A DNA stretch of 64,000 bases, taken from positions 115,523 through 179,522 of the forward strand of contig NW_026516757.1 in the NCBI RefSeq assembly GCF_025766255.1, in the 5' to 3' direction. The notes beneath the pieces are model-generated. The model was not told the origin of the DNA, ran no database searches, and saw only the letters and a list, made by a program, of their open reading frames with translations. Each line of letters starts with the position of its first letter. The first letter of the stretch is position 1. The position numbers were made by a program, and so were the translations under genes. Origin of the DNA: Zychaea mexicana. Taxonomy: Eukaryota; Mucoromycota; Mucoromycetes; Mucorales; Lichtheimiaceae. Of the stretch, positions 48,077 through 60,132 are shown one piece after another.

Positions 48077-50576
48077 CATTGTTATTGTTATTCATAGTGT
48101 TGATGATGATGCTGTTGGTCCTACTATGCTGTCTGCTGAGCAGTATGCCTCCTGTGGCTGCTCGTGGTCGTGACAGCTCGTCGAAACATCCGTCGCATAC
48201 CCGCTGCGGCTGGAGTGACACCAAATAGTGTTGTTCTAAAGGCACTGCCGGGTCCACCACACTATGTGAAAACGGAAGCATCGAACGCTTGGTGCTACAC
48301 TTGTCACAAACAACGAGTCCACACCGTCTGGTGTTGTTGATGTTATGCAACGAGGAATAAACAAAAAGTCCAACTCTGTGCCATCGCCTGTTGCTGTTTT
48401 TTCCCATCCCGTAAAAATCCTTTAGAAAATATATCCGAACCTGCAATGGTGGCGACGGACAAGCAGGTTGAACCATCTTCCACACCGTCGACATTCGGCT
48501 GCTTGTTCGTTACGCTCCCATACATACGTCGGTCGATGGTGGTGGTGGTGATGGTAATAGTGGGGCTGAACATGGCAAGAATGTGAAGAAGCGATCGACG
48601 ACCGTACACTTGCTCGTGTCAGTTCTAAAGACGACTGTCGCGGTGAAGGCTCCGGTTCTGTTGCTCCTGCTCCTGCTGCTGCTGCTGCTGCTGTTTCAAC
48701 CGACTGAACATGTGTTGTACACCCCACAAACACCGACTGGGCCTTGGTCAAGCTCATGCCCACCGTGCTGTTGCTGCTGCTGCCACTGTTGTTGTTACTC
48801 GTGTGGCTGCTGCCAGATGCCTGTTCCTGTCGTTCCACTAGTCTTAAATGGTCGTGTCCTCCTATTAAGGTTAAGATCTGATAAGCATATCATTCAAACT
48901 ATAACTGTTTCACGAGCGCCCATTCTTTTTAATACCTTGGTCTGTTGTTGTTGTAGTACCACCCATTAAACTGTTGCTTTCACCTGTTTGTACTTCTTGT
49001 TCTCGTGCGCCTGCTATTATCACTTGCCCGCCGCTGGCGGCTGCAGATTCCAGCTGTTGCTGCTGATGATCCACCCGTCGTTTCATGATACGCATCCAAC
49101 GTCGTCTACGCACCCATCCTGCACCGCTGGTAGGAATCGCTGCTGTCCATTCCTCGTCATCCGTATACTCAAAGCTTTTCCCATACTGCCATCCTTCGTT
49201 GTCCGACTTTGGATGAGAATAGTCAACCGTCCAATCCGTCAGCCAGAACCATGACGCATTTCGGTCCAACGGCGGTAGCTTGACGTGGCCCCTTGTGGTG
49301 GGTTTCCCAGACGGGTATAGACTCCAAGCACTTCGTCTGTCATTTTTACTTAGCGCTGATGAAGAGAATGTGGGTAGTTGCTTGCCTAGACCCCTTAACA
49401 ATGAGGTCACTGCTCGTTGATTTTCGTGGATCAAGACAGGAACTGTAACGTGGATGGATAATGGATCATATGGGCCATCTATTAAATGCATTGTAATCAA
49501 CAGCGGTTTACTAAATATTTCCCAACCTTTGTTTCTCTTTTTTTCTAGAGTTATGTACCTCTACCTCGAATAGGATCAACCCAGCAAGCCCGCTCCGCTG
49601 CTTCCAATAACTCGCATAAATACACGCTGCCAATAGCCGCTGCCGCATCATACGCTGTTTCACCAAATTCATTGTGCAGTAATGGATCTGCCTCCGCTTC
49701 ATTCAACAAATATTCCACCACAGCGGTGTTCCCCTTAGACGCAGCATTGACTATAAGTATTACAACGAGAGCAAGGTTAAGAATGCCTCCTGTCTGTATA
49801 TAGGAGAATTGGGATGATGATAAAGTAAGAAGGGGGCGGACTTACTGAGTGGAGTATTTCCAATCCGACTCCGTGCATTGACAGGCGCACCACACTCCAC
49901 CAGAAACTGGACCATGGGCAAATGACCTCGCGAACATGCGTTATGCAGGGCGCGCCAGCCATCCTTGTCTTGATGAGTCGTGTCTGCTTGTGCTTTTATT
50001 ACCAGATATTCGACAATAGTCATATGTCCTGCATATGCTGCTTTTAACAGTGCTGTCTATCAAGAGAATATATATGTGTATTCAGCGAGCAGCGAGCATG
50101 ACCTTTGTGTTAGATATGTTACGTACAGAACGTGTCTTTATTGATTTTGAAAAAGTATATGGACTTCCCACCTCTCCTTCTTTGTCCGTGGCGTCAACAG
50201 TTGCACCAGCTTTCTCAATGAGGCAGGTTACAATGTCCAAGTAGCCCCTGGAAGCAGCAAAGTGTAGTGGGCGTAGTCCAGTACCCGATTGCATTCGATC
50301 TGGATCCAATGTAGTAGTGTCTGCTAGCTGTTCCTCAATAGCAGAGAGATTACCAGCGGCTACAAGCGTAGCGAGATCCTGATCGAGTCGGGAGGCCAAA
50401 GTTGCTGCTGCTGCTTGTTGTTGTTGTTGTTGTCGTGACAGGAATTTAGCGTTGCTGTCATGACCATTACTGCTACTACTGTTACTATTGTCACCGACCA
50501 CAATAGTAGTGGAAGAAGCAGAAGCAGCGAAAGTGGGCTGTTGCGTAGTTACTGTTTGGAAACATTGCGTGTCCAT
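47517..50576 (-). CDS. Ankyrin - dysferlin (DysF) - FYVE - RING protein, putative endosomal/vacuolar E3 ubiquitin ligase
   Basis: Eight exons in order: 50576-50172, 50056-49846, 49750-49559, 49478-48936, 48837-48441, 48327-47855, 47789-47718, 47617-47517; 797 residues. Ankyrin repeats about 85-265 (LRPLHFAASRGYLDIVTCLI, GWRALHNACSRGHLPMVQFL, GNTPLINAASKGNTAVVEYL). Dysferlin/peroxin domain about 280-410 (TVPVLIHENQRAV, WFWLTDWTVDY, NEGWQYGKSFEY, WVRRRRWMR). FYVE about 555-636 (WERNEQAAECRRCGRWF, VRRHHCRRCGLVVC, QRVCDGC), which should bind PI3P. C-terminal RING about 751-797 (ECVICLEEY, RLNCLCTFHHGCIHSWF, ECPLH), with a final His in place of Cys. Between FYVE and RING lie Asn/Ser runs and a short CPVCGADL zinc-finger-like motif. 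Likely a membrane-recruited ubiquitin ligase, somewhat like yeast Pib1 (FYVE-RING). All eight junctions agree in phase; the RY-VVYKLP junction was chosen because it alone restores the RING frame. Confidence 0.88.
47676..47705. repeat. (GCA)10 trinucleotide repeat inside an intron
   Basis: Ten perfect GCA units on the plus strand, i.e. TGC units in the sense of the FYVE-RING gene. It falls in the intron between the two RING-encoding exons, so length change should not alter the protein unless splicing is affected. Confidence 0.9.
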
Positions 50577-51189
50577 TGCGTTGTTGAAAAAAGGGAAGCC
50601 AGAGTAGGAAGTGTACAAGGCGCGGTGTTGTTTTTGCGTAAAACCAAAAATGGCGGGCGGACTACGCACAGCGGAAGTTCCTGGGCTTACGTTTTGGCCA
50701 ATCAGAAGGCTTCATAAGAAATCCTTAAAGCAGCCAATGACAGCTCTGAATAAGCTTTTACGTGTAACACTCACCTTATTTCGGTGGTTGTTGACTCTAT
50801 AATGATATCGTCTACTACTGTTTAATGTATAAAAGGGGGCAAGAGGGGTAGTGTATATGTTCTAATATTCCACTATGGTTGGTTTATTATTACATGGTTT
50901 AGAGGCGGTGATGATGTTGCTGGTGTTGTGATGTACTAGTGTGATTACTGAAATTGCGTGAGCTAGCCCTCCAATCACATCAAATTTCCCTCGGTCCATC
51001 ACAGCAGTTTATTCGGGGAAAGAGGATTCGAAATGTGTATATAGAGTAATATAAGAGGGGACGAGCGCCACAACACAGAAGGAGAGAGAGAACGAGAGAT
51101 AGGAAGCGTGTGTAAGAGCGAGAGGGTGGCCGACACACCAAGTGATAATATGTAAGGACAAAGTTGTTGTTTGGTAATGATAAACGTCT
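50577..51189. other. Intergenic, promoter of the FYVE-RING gene and 3' flank of YKT6
   Basis: No gene seen. GA-rich microsatellite-like DNA lies at about 51080-51125. Confidence 0.5.
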
Positions 51190-52265
51190 CTACATTACGA
51201 CACAGCAGGAGTTGGTCTTCTTTGCAGTCTTGTAGAACATCTTGGATTGGCTCGACAAGGCCTCAGATCTGTCCACCAAAGAATCCAGCTAATACCGAGA
51301 GTGGATTAGTTTCTCACATTCTAAAGAACATCTAATACCACCTTTTTATTATATATTTTATCCCATCATAGATACTATACCTTTTCTCCACGCTGAAGTA
51401 CCGACTCAATGGTTTTGTGCTATATACATAATAGCAGCAACTAGCGATTAGATCACATAATCCATCTATTCATCGATCCACACTTCCAAAATCACCAACC
51501 CTCACTTTTCCCATCCAAGTTCACACAAAAAGAAAGTATCCTGCTTTTTCCTTTTTTTTTTTTTTACCAAGATCGCCGTTGTCTCGTCCAATTCATTCTG
51601 CACTCGCATGATCGTATCTGCCTGCTTTGGGTCTTGATATTTGCTCAAATAATCATTAAGCTCGGGATAGCTCAGTGGAGGGTTCCATTTATCACGTGGA
51701 AACTTGACCAAGAACTCATCCAAAATTTTGTTTAACAACGCAAACGCAACTCTAGATGGGTATTCCTTGTCGCTGATAACCATACCCCAAATGCCTTGAG
51801 GATGACCGTAGACGTGCGCCACGTTATCTAGTTCATTTATGTTGTTCCATCGAAAAATGAAGAATTCATATAAGAATCAAACTGAGAAGCCCCCCCCCCC
51901 TTTTCCCTTCTCAAATGTTATCCTATGGTCCTTGTGTCCTCTTACTTTCACTCTCAACACTTTGTCGTTGACCAGTTGGGGTACGTTCTGCAATCGTTGT
52001 AGACGAGAAGTTCATAAATTCCTGTACACTTGAAAATTAGAGTAAAAACAATGGACACCGGTAACACACATTGTGTTAATATACCTTCCTTCTTTCCTTT
52101 TATTCTTTTTGGGCAAACAGCTCATCTATATATTCAAGATTGCGAAATCTTTCTATTTTACCTGCTGCGTTGGAAATAACCAAAGCTAGACAGATCGAAC
52201 TGCGAAGCAAGAACCTGTGCCTTGTCTTGGACTTTCTGTAAAATCAAGATCGAGTATAGTCTCAT
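51190..52265 (-). CDS. YKT6: R-SNARE YKT6
   Basis: Five exons in order: 52265-52162, 52028-51946, 51827-51568, 51419-51381, 51288-51190; 194 residues. The N-terminal longin domain reads [57 protein letters not shown], and the SNARE motif [20 protein letters not shown] then [20 protein letters not shown] with the central Arg of an R-SNARE. The end CCVVM is a CaaX box with an adjacent Cys, for farnesylation and palmitoylation, which replaces a membrane anchor. YKT6 works in ER-Golgi, endosome, vacuole and autophagosome fusion. No other start fits: ATG at 52265 gives the family N-terminus exactly. A 248-bp hAT MITE lies 387 bp upstream of the start codon. Confidence 0.95.
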
Positions 52266-52643
52266 CGTTAAGATTGTTTAAATGAAGAAAGAAAGAAAGA
52301 AAAACTTGGTGTTTGCAGGATCTGGACGATCGACGTTATCACCACACAGCTGCGGAATTGGGTTTGACTCTCCGCTTTTAGTGCCTTCTCTCGGATTCAT
52401 GACGAATGACAAGTACTTACCCTTTCAGGCGGTAAAAAGTTTAGATAGGACTTGTACATGTTACGTACTGCAGGGATCTTACAGCAGTTACATCTGTTCG
52501 GTTACTGCACATACAAGTATAACAATAGATGTGTATTGTTAGCCAACGTATTAGTAACAATACAGCCGTGCACTTTTGTTGTGTAAACTAGTTTCTTAAA
52601 CGCCGAACAAAAGTTCTGCTGCTACATATGCTGCTGCTCAGCT

Positions 52644-52907
52644 CTAACAAGCAGTGTTGGCAATACTCACGTTGACCATTCTTCACGGACAGTGAGAATG
52701 TAACATATTCACGCGTGAGTAATACATGCCAAATCAATGAATGGACTCTGGAGCCTTTGCTTTCTCTCTCTCTTGCTCTCCCTTAAGCATTTCCAATTGA
52801 TGAAGGTTTATTCACGCTGGAATATTCACATACATTATTCACTTTTTCACGGCGTGATTATTAGCTCTCCGAATATTCACGGTGAATAATCCAACACTGC
52901 TAACAAG
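52644..52907. mobile_element. hAT-type MITE with 8-bp target-site duplication
   Basis: The element spans 52652-52899 (248 bp). Its ends are inverted: CAGTGTTGG at the left and CCAACACTG at the right, with weaker matching beyond (about 15 of the outer 20 positions). It is flanked by the direct repeat CTAACAAG at 52644-52651 and 52900-52907, exactly 8 bp. CAGTGTTGG-like ends and 8-bp duplications are the hallmark of hAT transposons. Inside are several ATTCAC/TTCACGG subterminal copies in both orientations, as hAT transposases need, and no coding capacity, so it is non-autonomous. The perfect duplication suggests a fairly recent insertion. It sits between the YKT6 start and the end of the reductase gene. 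Confidence 0.85.
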
Positions 52908-52994
52908 GCAAGCATTTTGATACGGGTGCTCTGTATCGATTTATTTATATCGTACAAATTTCTTTTGTTTATTTTGATTTTTATACTTGTACAG

Positions 52995-55900
52995 TTACAC
53001 ATAAAAGCCAGCGTTTCTCCACGACAAAAGACACTTTTGTAGCAACTGAGAACTAAAAACCGGTGCATGAGCTAAGGAAGGGGCAATCTTGGCCGTCATC
53101 TTTGTCTCCCACCCCGGAAACGTTCTTTTCTGCAGTGCTGTTTTCGCTGCCCAATTGTTTTCAAAGTACGACATCAGTCTGTAAGCTGGATTGTCTGGAT
53201 GCTTGCGTAGCTCTTCAACCCATACGTCCGAATCGACGACATTGAACTGGATACCACATTCGCGCAAGGCGTCCAATAGCTTGGACCAAGAGACATGCTC
53301 TGGATTGATAATGTGATACATTATTCTTCTTGTATTCTTGTAGGGATAGTGATCGATTGAGTGCAACATGACTTCCAAAATGCTCGCCGCCGCCGTGTCC
53401 ACAGGTAGCCAGTCCACGTCCAGGCCGAGATCAGGCATCATTTTCATGGCGGCCCCACCAACCATCATCAAAGGATAGTGCTCGCTTGTGTTCCAGATGC
53501 CGTTTCTGGTATCGCCGTAGATCTGACCCATACGCTCGACGAAGCAGGGTATATTCTTGTGCTCGGACAGGTATGCAAAGAGCTGTTCGACAATGTACTT
53601 GGACTGAGCATATCCCACTGGCAAAGCTACATGCGGATCCTGGATGGATGGAAGTTCGGGCACAGCGCCATAAACATGATCGTTTCGTTGCAAAACTTTG
53701 TGGGTTCGTGCAGTTGCGCTGATACTGGATACGACATGCACATGTATAGGATTTGTCTTGCGATAGGCAAACTTGACTAGGTTGTATAAGCCACGTATAC
53801 ATTCACGTTCGTAGTGTTGAATAGGGTGATTGAAGTTAAGAAGCCAGCCACAGCATTGAATAATGGTCACCTCCTTTTTCAGTTTGGCATACAGTGCTTC
53901 GGTTAACCCAAGGCTTGGATCATTGAGAGCCATTGGCAGCACTTGCACCTTATTACCCTTGGTAAGCAGCGCTGGATCCATACATCGGTCTCGAAACGCT
54001 TTATTAAGCCGCTCGCTCAGGTCGACTTTGCTCTCGTCACCACGAATGAGACAATAGATTTTTTTGATTCGAGATGAATGAATCATGGCATGGAGAAGAA
54101 AGGAACCGAGAGATCCTGTGGCACCGGTCAGGAGAACGGTGTGCTGCTGTTGTCGTTGCTTTTTGCGGGCTTTGCCGTTGCCAATGGTATTTGTAGCTTT
54201 GAAAGGAAAGTCGTGTTCGACTTGAGCCAGGTAGTCATGGAAAATCGCTTGTGTTTCTTGGTATCGTTTCTCTTGTTGTTGTCTGCTGCTGTTTTCTTCA
54301 AGAGAAAGCTGCTCGTGCTTGAAGCTGGTAGTGGGAAGAGGGTCACTTGGGACGACCAGCGCTTGAGTCATAGATACAATGGTAGGGTACTCGAAACAGA
54401 AATTGGTCACTGACAATACGGATTTAAAACGCATAGCAATCTCGTTTCGTAACTGGATAGCACGAAGGGAGTCGAGACCGTAGTCGAAGAGAGACACATT
54501 GACATCGATTTCGTTTGGTTGGCGGTTGAGCACTTGTGCCGCTGCTTGGCATAGAAACGATACCACGTCGCTAGTATGACCATTGCTATTGCCGCTTGCC
54601 GTTACAGTCGTCAACGACCAGGTGTCATCTTGGGTACTGTTGTTACTGCTGACCATATGTCCTGTTGTTTCGTCAATTGCTGTGCCGTAAAGAAATGTGT
54701 CGTACATTTGGTCGATCTCTTCCTGAAAGAGTTCGATGGCCTTTTTCCGAATGATTGTGCCCTTGAAAGTAGTTGGCAGCTTTTTGTTCAAGGGCAGAAT
54801 ATACACCATTTGAGGTACAACGATAGTACTGTGACTTGGTGCCATGACATTGGCTCGTTTTACAGCTTCGTAAACTAGAATGAATGAAAAAATATACCAG
54901 GTTTTTGAATTATATTAATATTGATTGAAGGGCAGCATATAAGACGAGCGATGCTTTGCTGTGTGTTTACCTTCATAAATCATTTGCACAGGTGAATATT
55001 TGGCTGCCTGATCCTTAGCAAGCTCGACTAAAACAGCAGTGCATTCTCTACCTTCGCCAATGACTGTAGAGCTTTGTACAATATCAATCTTATTGATCTC
55101 ATTTTCCATAGGAACGGGGTTGGTCTTTTCGCCGTTTTTCCTATTATAAAGTAGCAAATGCTCTTAATCGACAGTGATTGAATGATATGGCTCCTCCCAT
55201 TTTCCTTCCTTTTGTATTATTGGCTATATCATACATACATCACCAGCGTGTCGTCAAGTCGTCCAACGTGTCGCCAAGTATCCGTGTTGGGCGGGTCTTG
55301 AATGAACAGATCTCCTGTCGCATAATCGCCATTGGGCCTGTTGGCGATATTACTAGCAAGTGCAGGATAGTTGGCGGTGAAGACAAGCTGACGGGTATCG
55401 GATTCCTTGTCAAGAGGTTCCCAGAAAATGTAAGGAGCAATCACTCGCGGCGGCTTCATATGATGCCAATGCTTGTCGTTTCTCGACAGATCCGGGCCTG
55501 CGACGAATCCCATTTCTAAATATAATCAATATTGATAATAAAATCCATCAACAATCAGTGTTAATCCGTGTTATTCATTTAAAGGGATAATATACTCCAA
55601 GTGCTACTACTACTGTAATACATGCTTAACGTGATCTCTACGAACCTGATGCTCCAAACGCGTTGCGGACGTTGAGCCCTTTTGAATGCAAATATTCGCC
55701 GGTCTTGATGTGGAGCGGTGCACCAGCGTATGTACAGTATTTGACCTGCTTTAGAGCGGTGTATACAGCAGAAATGGCAGTACTATCAGGACGCGACATA
55801 AGAGCACTTTTTGCTTTCTGTTGCTGCTGGCCAGAAGAGCTCTCATTTTCTTTGATATAAGCAACCAACTCTTCAAGCTGGATGGGGGGAACCGTCATGA

Positions 55901-56897
55901 CGGTAACTCCATAGGTGTTGATAACGGAAATGGCATCTCGCGCCAATGGTGGTAGGCGAGGGAACATGATTGCTGTTGCACCCAATGACATGATCATTAA
56001 AAGCGACATGATCCCATGGCCGTGAAACAAGGGAAACGTCAGCATGACGGTGTCTGCTGGTCCAAAGAATTGGTCTGCGTTTGCAAGATGTGGACCCAGT
56101 AGTTCCAGAACAATGTACAAAAGCATTCGGTTGCTGAGATGGATCGGCTTGGGAAACGAGGTGGTGCCCGAGCTGTGGATGATTGCTATGACATCATCGT
56201 GATGTCCTGTTGTCGTTGTTTTGGTCGACGTTTTCTGTTGCTGAAGTAGCAGACCATCACGCAACGGATAATCTTGCAGTGACGACGGCGGTAGGGAGCG
56301 CTGTTCAACTGATGATGCTTTCTGTAGAACTTGATCTTTATCAAACGGCTGGAGAAACTTTACGTCAATGGTACTTTCGCGATTCTTGTTGTTATTGCTG
56401 GCAGTGGCAGTGGTAGTGATTTTTACTTTGTCATCGGCAATACTGCAACATTTCTTAGCGATCTGAGCGTACTTCTCGGTGGTAATCAAGTATTTGGTTT
56501 GGGTTTTGGTCAACAAATGAGTGATTGCCGATTCCGAGTTCCGTGTTGAGATTGGAAAAACAGTACGTCGTAACTTGAGGATCGCCAGAATGGTCAGCAA
56601 GGACCAAACAGGATCATCGAAAATGTAACCAACGCACGAAACATTGACAAGTTGGGGTGCCCATTCGTGTGCAAGATACGTGGAAATCTTGTCGACTTGG
56701 CTGAACGTCAGCGTTTCAAGATTGAGCGGTTGGTTGCCGCTGTCACTGTTGCTGTTGTTATTGTTGTTGCCAGCAGCTGATATAGTCTGATAACGGATGC
56801 AAACGTTATCGCCATAGCGGGACGTACGTTCTTGAAGCATTTCGATAAGTGAACCATAGTCCGTATAGCTCGATTGGGTTTGTTGTTGAACAGGCAT
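52995..56897 (-). CDS. Adenylate-forming reductase (A-T-R; NRPS-like / carboxylic acid reductase type)
   Basis: Four exons in order: 56897-55646, 55515-55239, 55140-54971, 54874-52995; 1,192 residues. Adenylation domain about 15-570: A3 loop IIHSSGTTSFPKP, ANL motifs PLFHGHGIMSLLM, YAGAPL, GASEMGF, NGDYATGDLF, NGEKTNPVPMEN. Thiolation domain about 655-740 with the phosphopantetheine serine about 702 in LFDYGLDSLRAIQL. Thioester-reductase domain (NAD_binding_4) from about 812: LLTGATGSLGSFLL, then VSSISATARTHK and GYAQSKY (YxxxK catalytic). No condensation or thioesterase domain. Such enzymes activate a carboxylic acid with ATP, load it on the carrier and release it as aldehyde or alcohol with NADPH; Lys2 and aryl/amino acid reductases share the layout. 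Substrate is not predictable from the visible pocket. No biosynthetic partners lie beside it. A Q-rich/Asn-rich start (from MPVQQQ) follows an upstream stop-free leader, so the start is inferred. Confidence 0.9.
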
Positions 56898-59468
56898 AAT
56901 GTTGTTGCTTTTGCTGATGATAGGATGTTGTAGAGGGGTAGAAAAGAACAAAAATAATGCGAGAGAGAGAGAAAAGGTGCACCTGCTTCTTTTATCTAAT
57001 TGTTGGGTCAACTTATATTGCTCCAAAAATACTGGGTTTTGCGCGTACAATGGATAACAAGAAGAAAACCGGCTCTGGGTGCAACGCATTTTGTCGCGGT
57101 TACTATCTTGTTTTATCATTTTGATGTTATTGATATTTTTGTTTCACGCGTTACAGTATGCCCTTGCGCTATAAAGCGTACAAACGAAATATTACTGGTG
57201 GCGGCTATCTTCTATCGCTTCCTCATCATAGTATATAGTGTATTCATTAAGTAAGTTTTATCGTCAGATCAGCAGCATCTGTATATGTACAATACTAGCT
57301 CATTAGTATAAGTGCTGTCTATAACAATCCCACAACCTATTGTTAGATTAAAATCGAAACATTTGGTATTTTGAAATCTTTTAATAGGGCAAGAGTCTGG
57401 ACACGTATACATTTAGCTGTTTAATTCGCTGAGGCTTCTTGACAACTACAGGCATATCCCGTGAGATGCAAAACCCGTAAAGAGTGAGCAATTACCCGGT
57501 ACGCATTGTGCTTGACTTTATATGCCGTCGGGACAATATAAAGACATCACCAAATCAGGCCATTGCCCATTGACTATATAGAACAATGCAGAAGGATAAA
57601 GCGAGGCTATTGTAAAACAATAATGCACACTTGTAAGTATGCCCTCTTTGTTGGGATGCTGTGGTAGATAAGGAAACTTAATGAAAAAATTTCTTACATT
57701 TACAAATTTAACCCGTCTTCATTGCCCTTCTTCATGTAGTGCTCAAGTTGATGCTTTATCATAGCAAGGAAATTATATTTCCTTTCAGTTTTGCCATTCA
57801 CGCCATTAATTTAGTATACAACTTTTCTTTTAAATCAATGGTGGCTATTTTAAAAGATAATGACCGTGTCGTGCATTTTATTATGGACCTTCGAGTAGCA
57901 TAATAAAGTATAAATTTCATACAATTTTACAAGTATTCTTCATTGCCATGACTATGCTCTCTCCTGATAGCGCAACTTGAAAGTGTGCATATACGATATC
58001 CATTCCTCTCTCACCACATTGCCAGTACGTAACAGCAGGTAGATTACCTGTTTTTAAAAGAAAAATACCATAGACTTTTGGATATCTGCATTAAATGAGA
58101 AAGAGTCCGCCAGAAACAAGTTGATATATGATTTAGCTGGAACAAAGAGCAGTGGGTAAGTAGTAAATACGTATGTGCTTATGGAAATGACTCGAATATA
58201 AACCGCTTATATGTCTTTTTAAAAACCTAGAAGACAGACATATATACGTTTATTTGGACTCCATAAGTACAGTAATAGTGTTGAGCCCAGTGTAAGAGTA
58301 ACAGCAAAAATCCTTACCACCGCTATTATACGGAACTGCAATTCTTAAAGTTTCTAGTATCTTGAACTTCACAGTTCAACAGGAAATCAGGTTATGCGGA
58401 AGATAATTGAGCCACTGTACTCTTGGCCTGTTTATTACGGTGAGGACTCGATAGATAGGGCTCAAATGGCATCTTTATAAGTCTGAAGCCAGCACAACAA
58501 AGAGGATCCAACTTACAAGCAGACCTTAGTTCACATTTGAAGGAATATATGCATCTCAAGTAGGCACACAACAACAGCGTGTAGACCCAGAACATGCCAA
58601 GGCGGATATTTAACAGCTCTTCAAGTCTTATTAATAATATTTGTATATGGCAACGTTATTATGTATACGAAGTCTAAAGGATTCGAACTAAAATACATCA
58701 AGACAGTGGGTATATGATTGAAAGCCTTACATGTATTAAGTGGGACAACCATTGGCTCTAATAGCCAGAGTCATGATTCGCGCTCCTGACAAACCATCTA
58801 TCTTCAAAGCTATTTTTGTGGTGTTTCTTAGGCTGGACGTTTCATCGCATTCTATGAATATCGCATATCGGCGGGCCATGCTAAAGCAGACCTGGCTTTC
58901 ACAACAACACGTCTTTGAGCGATATTTTAAAGATTGCGATATGTTGTACTGTCACTCAACACAGCGGCTCAAACTGCTTCGTTGTCTGTGGACGCACTAC
59001 AAAGGCTACATCTCCTTAGCAGCATTAAACAACTACGGTTCCCGTCGCTAGCTGAGGGAGAAAACCGTACCGAAAAGATCACCACCTCCGCGAACGAGAA
59101 CGGCTTAAAAGCTGATAATGCTCAGCAGAAAATTGCTACGCTGAAAGGGTGGTGTGGCATGCGTGGACTGGAATGAGCGCATTAGGGAGGACACAGTAAT
59201 CAGGGAATTGATTGGCAGATATTGGTTGGATCCTTTTGACTTCTTGTAAATATGTTGTCCCCAAAAACATTAATGATAGTTTTTTTATATTAGCAACTTC
59301 GCACTTTGCTTTGTTGTCAGCTCGTTTCAGATTTAGAAAGCGCACTGCTGTCTATGTTGCTCCTTCGAAGGTCGCACTCACGCCGCCCTCGTTCGGTTGT
59401 TCCTTAAAAAAGTCAGCATTCTGTCTTTCTTTCTCGTCACTTCTAATCGCGCCGCTCTATCGCATTCC
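56898..59468. other. Gene-poor AT-rich stretch
   Basis: The first part is the promoter/leader of the adenylate-forming reductase. The rest has only short frames. One plus-strand frame near 58934-59176 has fairly even composition but no recognisable domain. I support no gene here. Confidence 0.45.
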
Positions 59469-59919
59469 TTAAAACCTTTTCTTTTTTTTAGGATCTTCTT
59501 GCAGTTCACGTGCTCAATGAGCCTGTTGGCATTCGAAACTTCTTGTACATACCTGTATTTGACGCGGAGGCCGGGTGCGTGCACTGACACTTCTTTCCAA
59601 AATAAGCGGCGACAGTATCGGAGGGTACATCGGCATGGTGAAACATACATAGCATGTCGATCACTGCTGCTGTAGCGTATTTGACTTCTTCACGACGACT
59701 ATCACTTACACATCTCCTTCGCCTTCCCTTTGCTTTTGGGTCAAGTTGCGTCATATGATATAAGCGGTCCATAAAATGAGCCAACCAGAGCCTTACAAAT
59801 GAGAGCCAATCAACATGATGGATTTCATTGAAGACCCGAGCGTGACGGCAAAAAATTGTCTGGATAAGAATACCAAAAAACCCCCCACCCCTCCCATTTT
59901 TTTTCTTCTCCAGTTCCAT
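59469..59919 (-). CDS. Uncertain small gene, hypothetical protein
   Basis: A two-exon model (59919-59553, 59497-59469) gives 131 residues with consistent phase and a GTATGT...CAAG intron of 55 nt. The body is well composed (HVDWLSFVRLWLAHFMDRLY, then a basic RRRRCVSDSRREEVKYAT block, then CMFHHADVPSDTVAAYF) and the model ends in EDPKKKKRF. An alternative is that only the part after about residue 20 is real and is preceded by another exon: a TATCCAG acceptor lies at that point and the first codons come from a poly-A/poly-G run. It resembles no family I can name and could be a fragment of a repetitive gene. Confidence 0.3.
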
Positions 59920-60007
59920 TTACACAAACTTTATGAAGCGCAAAGTGTTGTGTGAATCCTTGACTTGGAAAGCTATTAGCCAGGTTGAGGTGGATATATT
60001 CTACCCG

Positions 60008-60090
60008 AAAGATGCTTCAATGGTAGCAAGGTTGTTGGAAGCATGCCCTAGGGCTGCACCAACGTAGTACAACAACCTTGAGGCATCTTT
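60008..60090. repeat. Imperfect palindrome (hairpin-forming inverted repeat)
   Basis: CAAGGTTGTTG at 60027-60037 pairs with CAACAACCTTG at 60070-60080 (11 bp, perfect), and an outer AGATGC (60010-60015) pairs with GCATCT (60083-60088). The loop is about 32 nt. It could be a remnant of a short inverted-repeat element or a terminator-like hairpin; no target duplication is evident. A 45-codon plus-strand frame (59932-60068) overlaps its left arm. Confidence 0.6.
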
Positions 60091-60132
60091 GTGCTTAGTT
60101 GACGTTGTGGGCACACACGGCACGGGCGCCAC

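Noticed and set aside
48001..48969. Plus-strand frames rich in Leu and Cys opposite the FYVE-RING gene
   Set aside because: Produced by CAG/CTG and Asn/Ser-codon runs on the coding strand; pure shadows.
58620..58720. GATTCGAACT near 58679 resembling a tRNA B box
   Set aside because: No complementary T-stem, A box or acceptor stem could be found around it on either strand.
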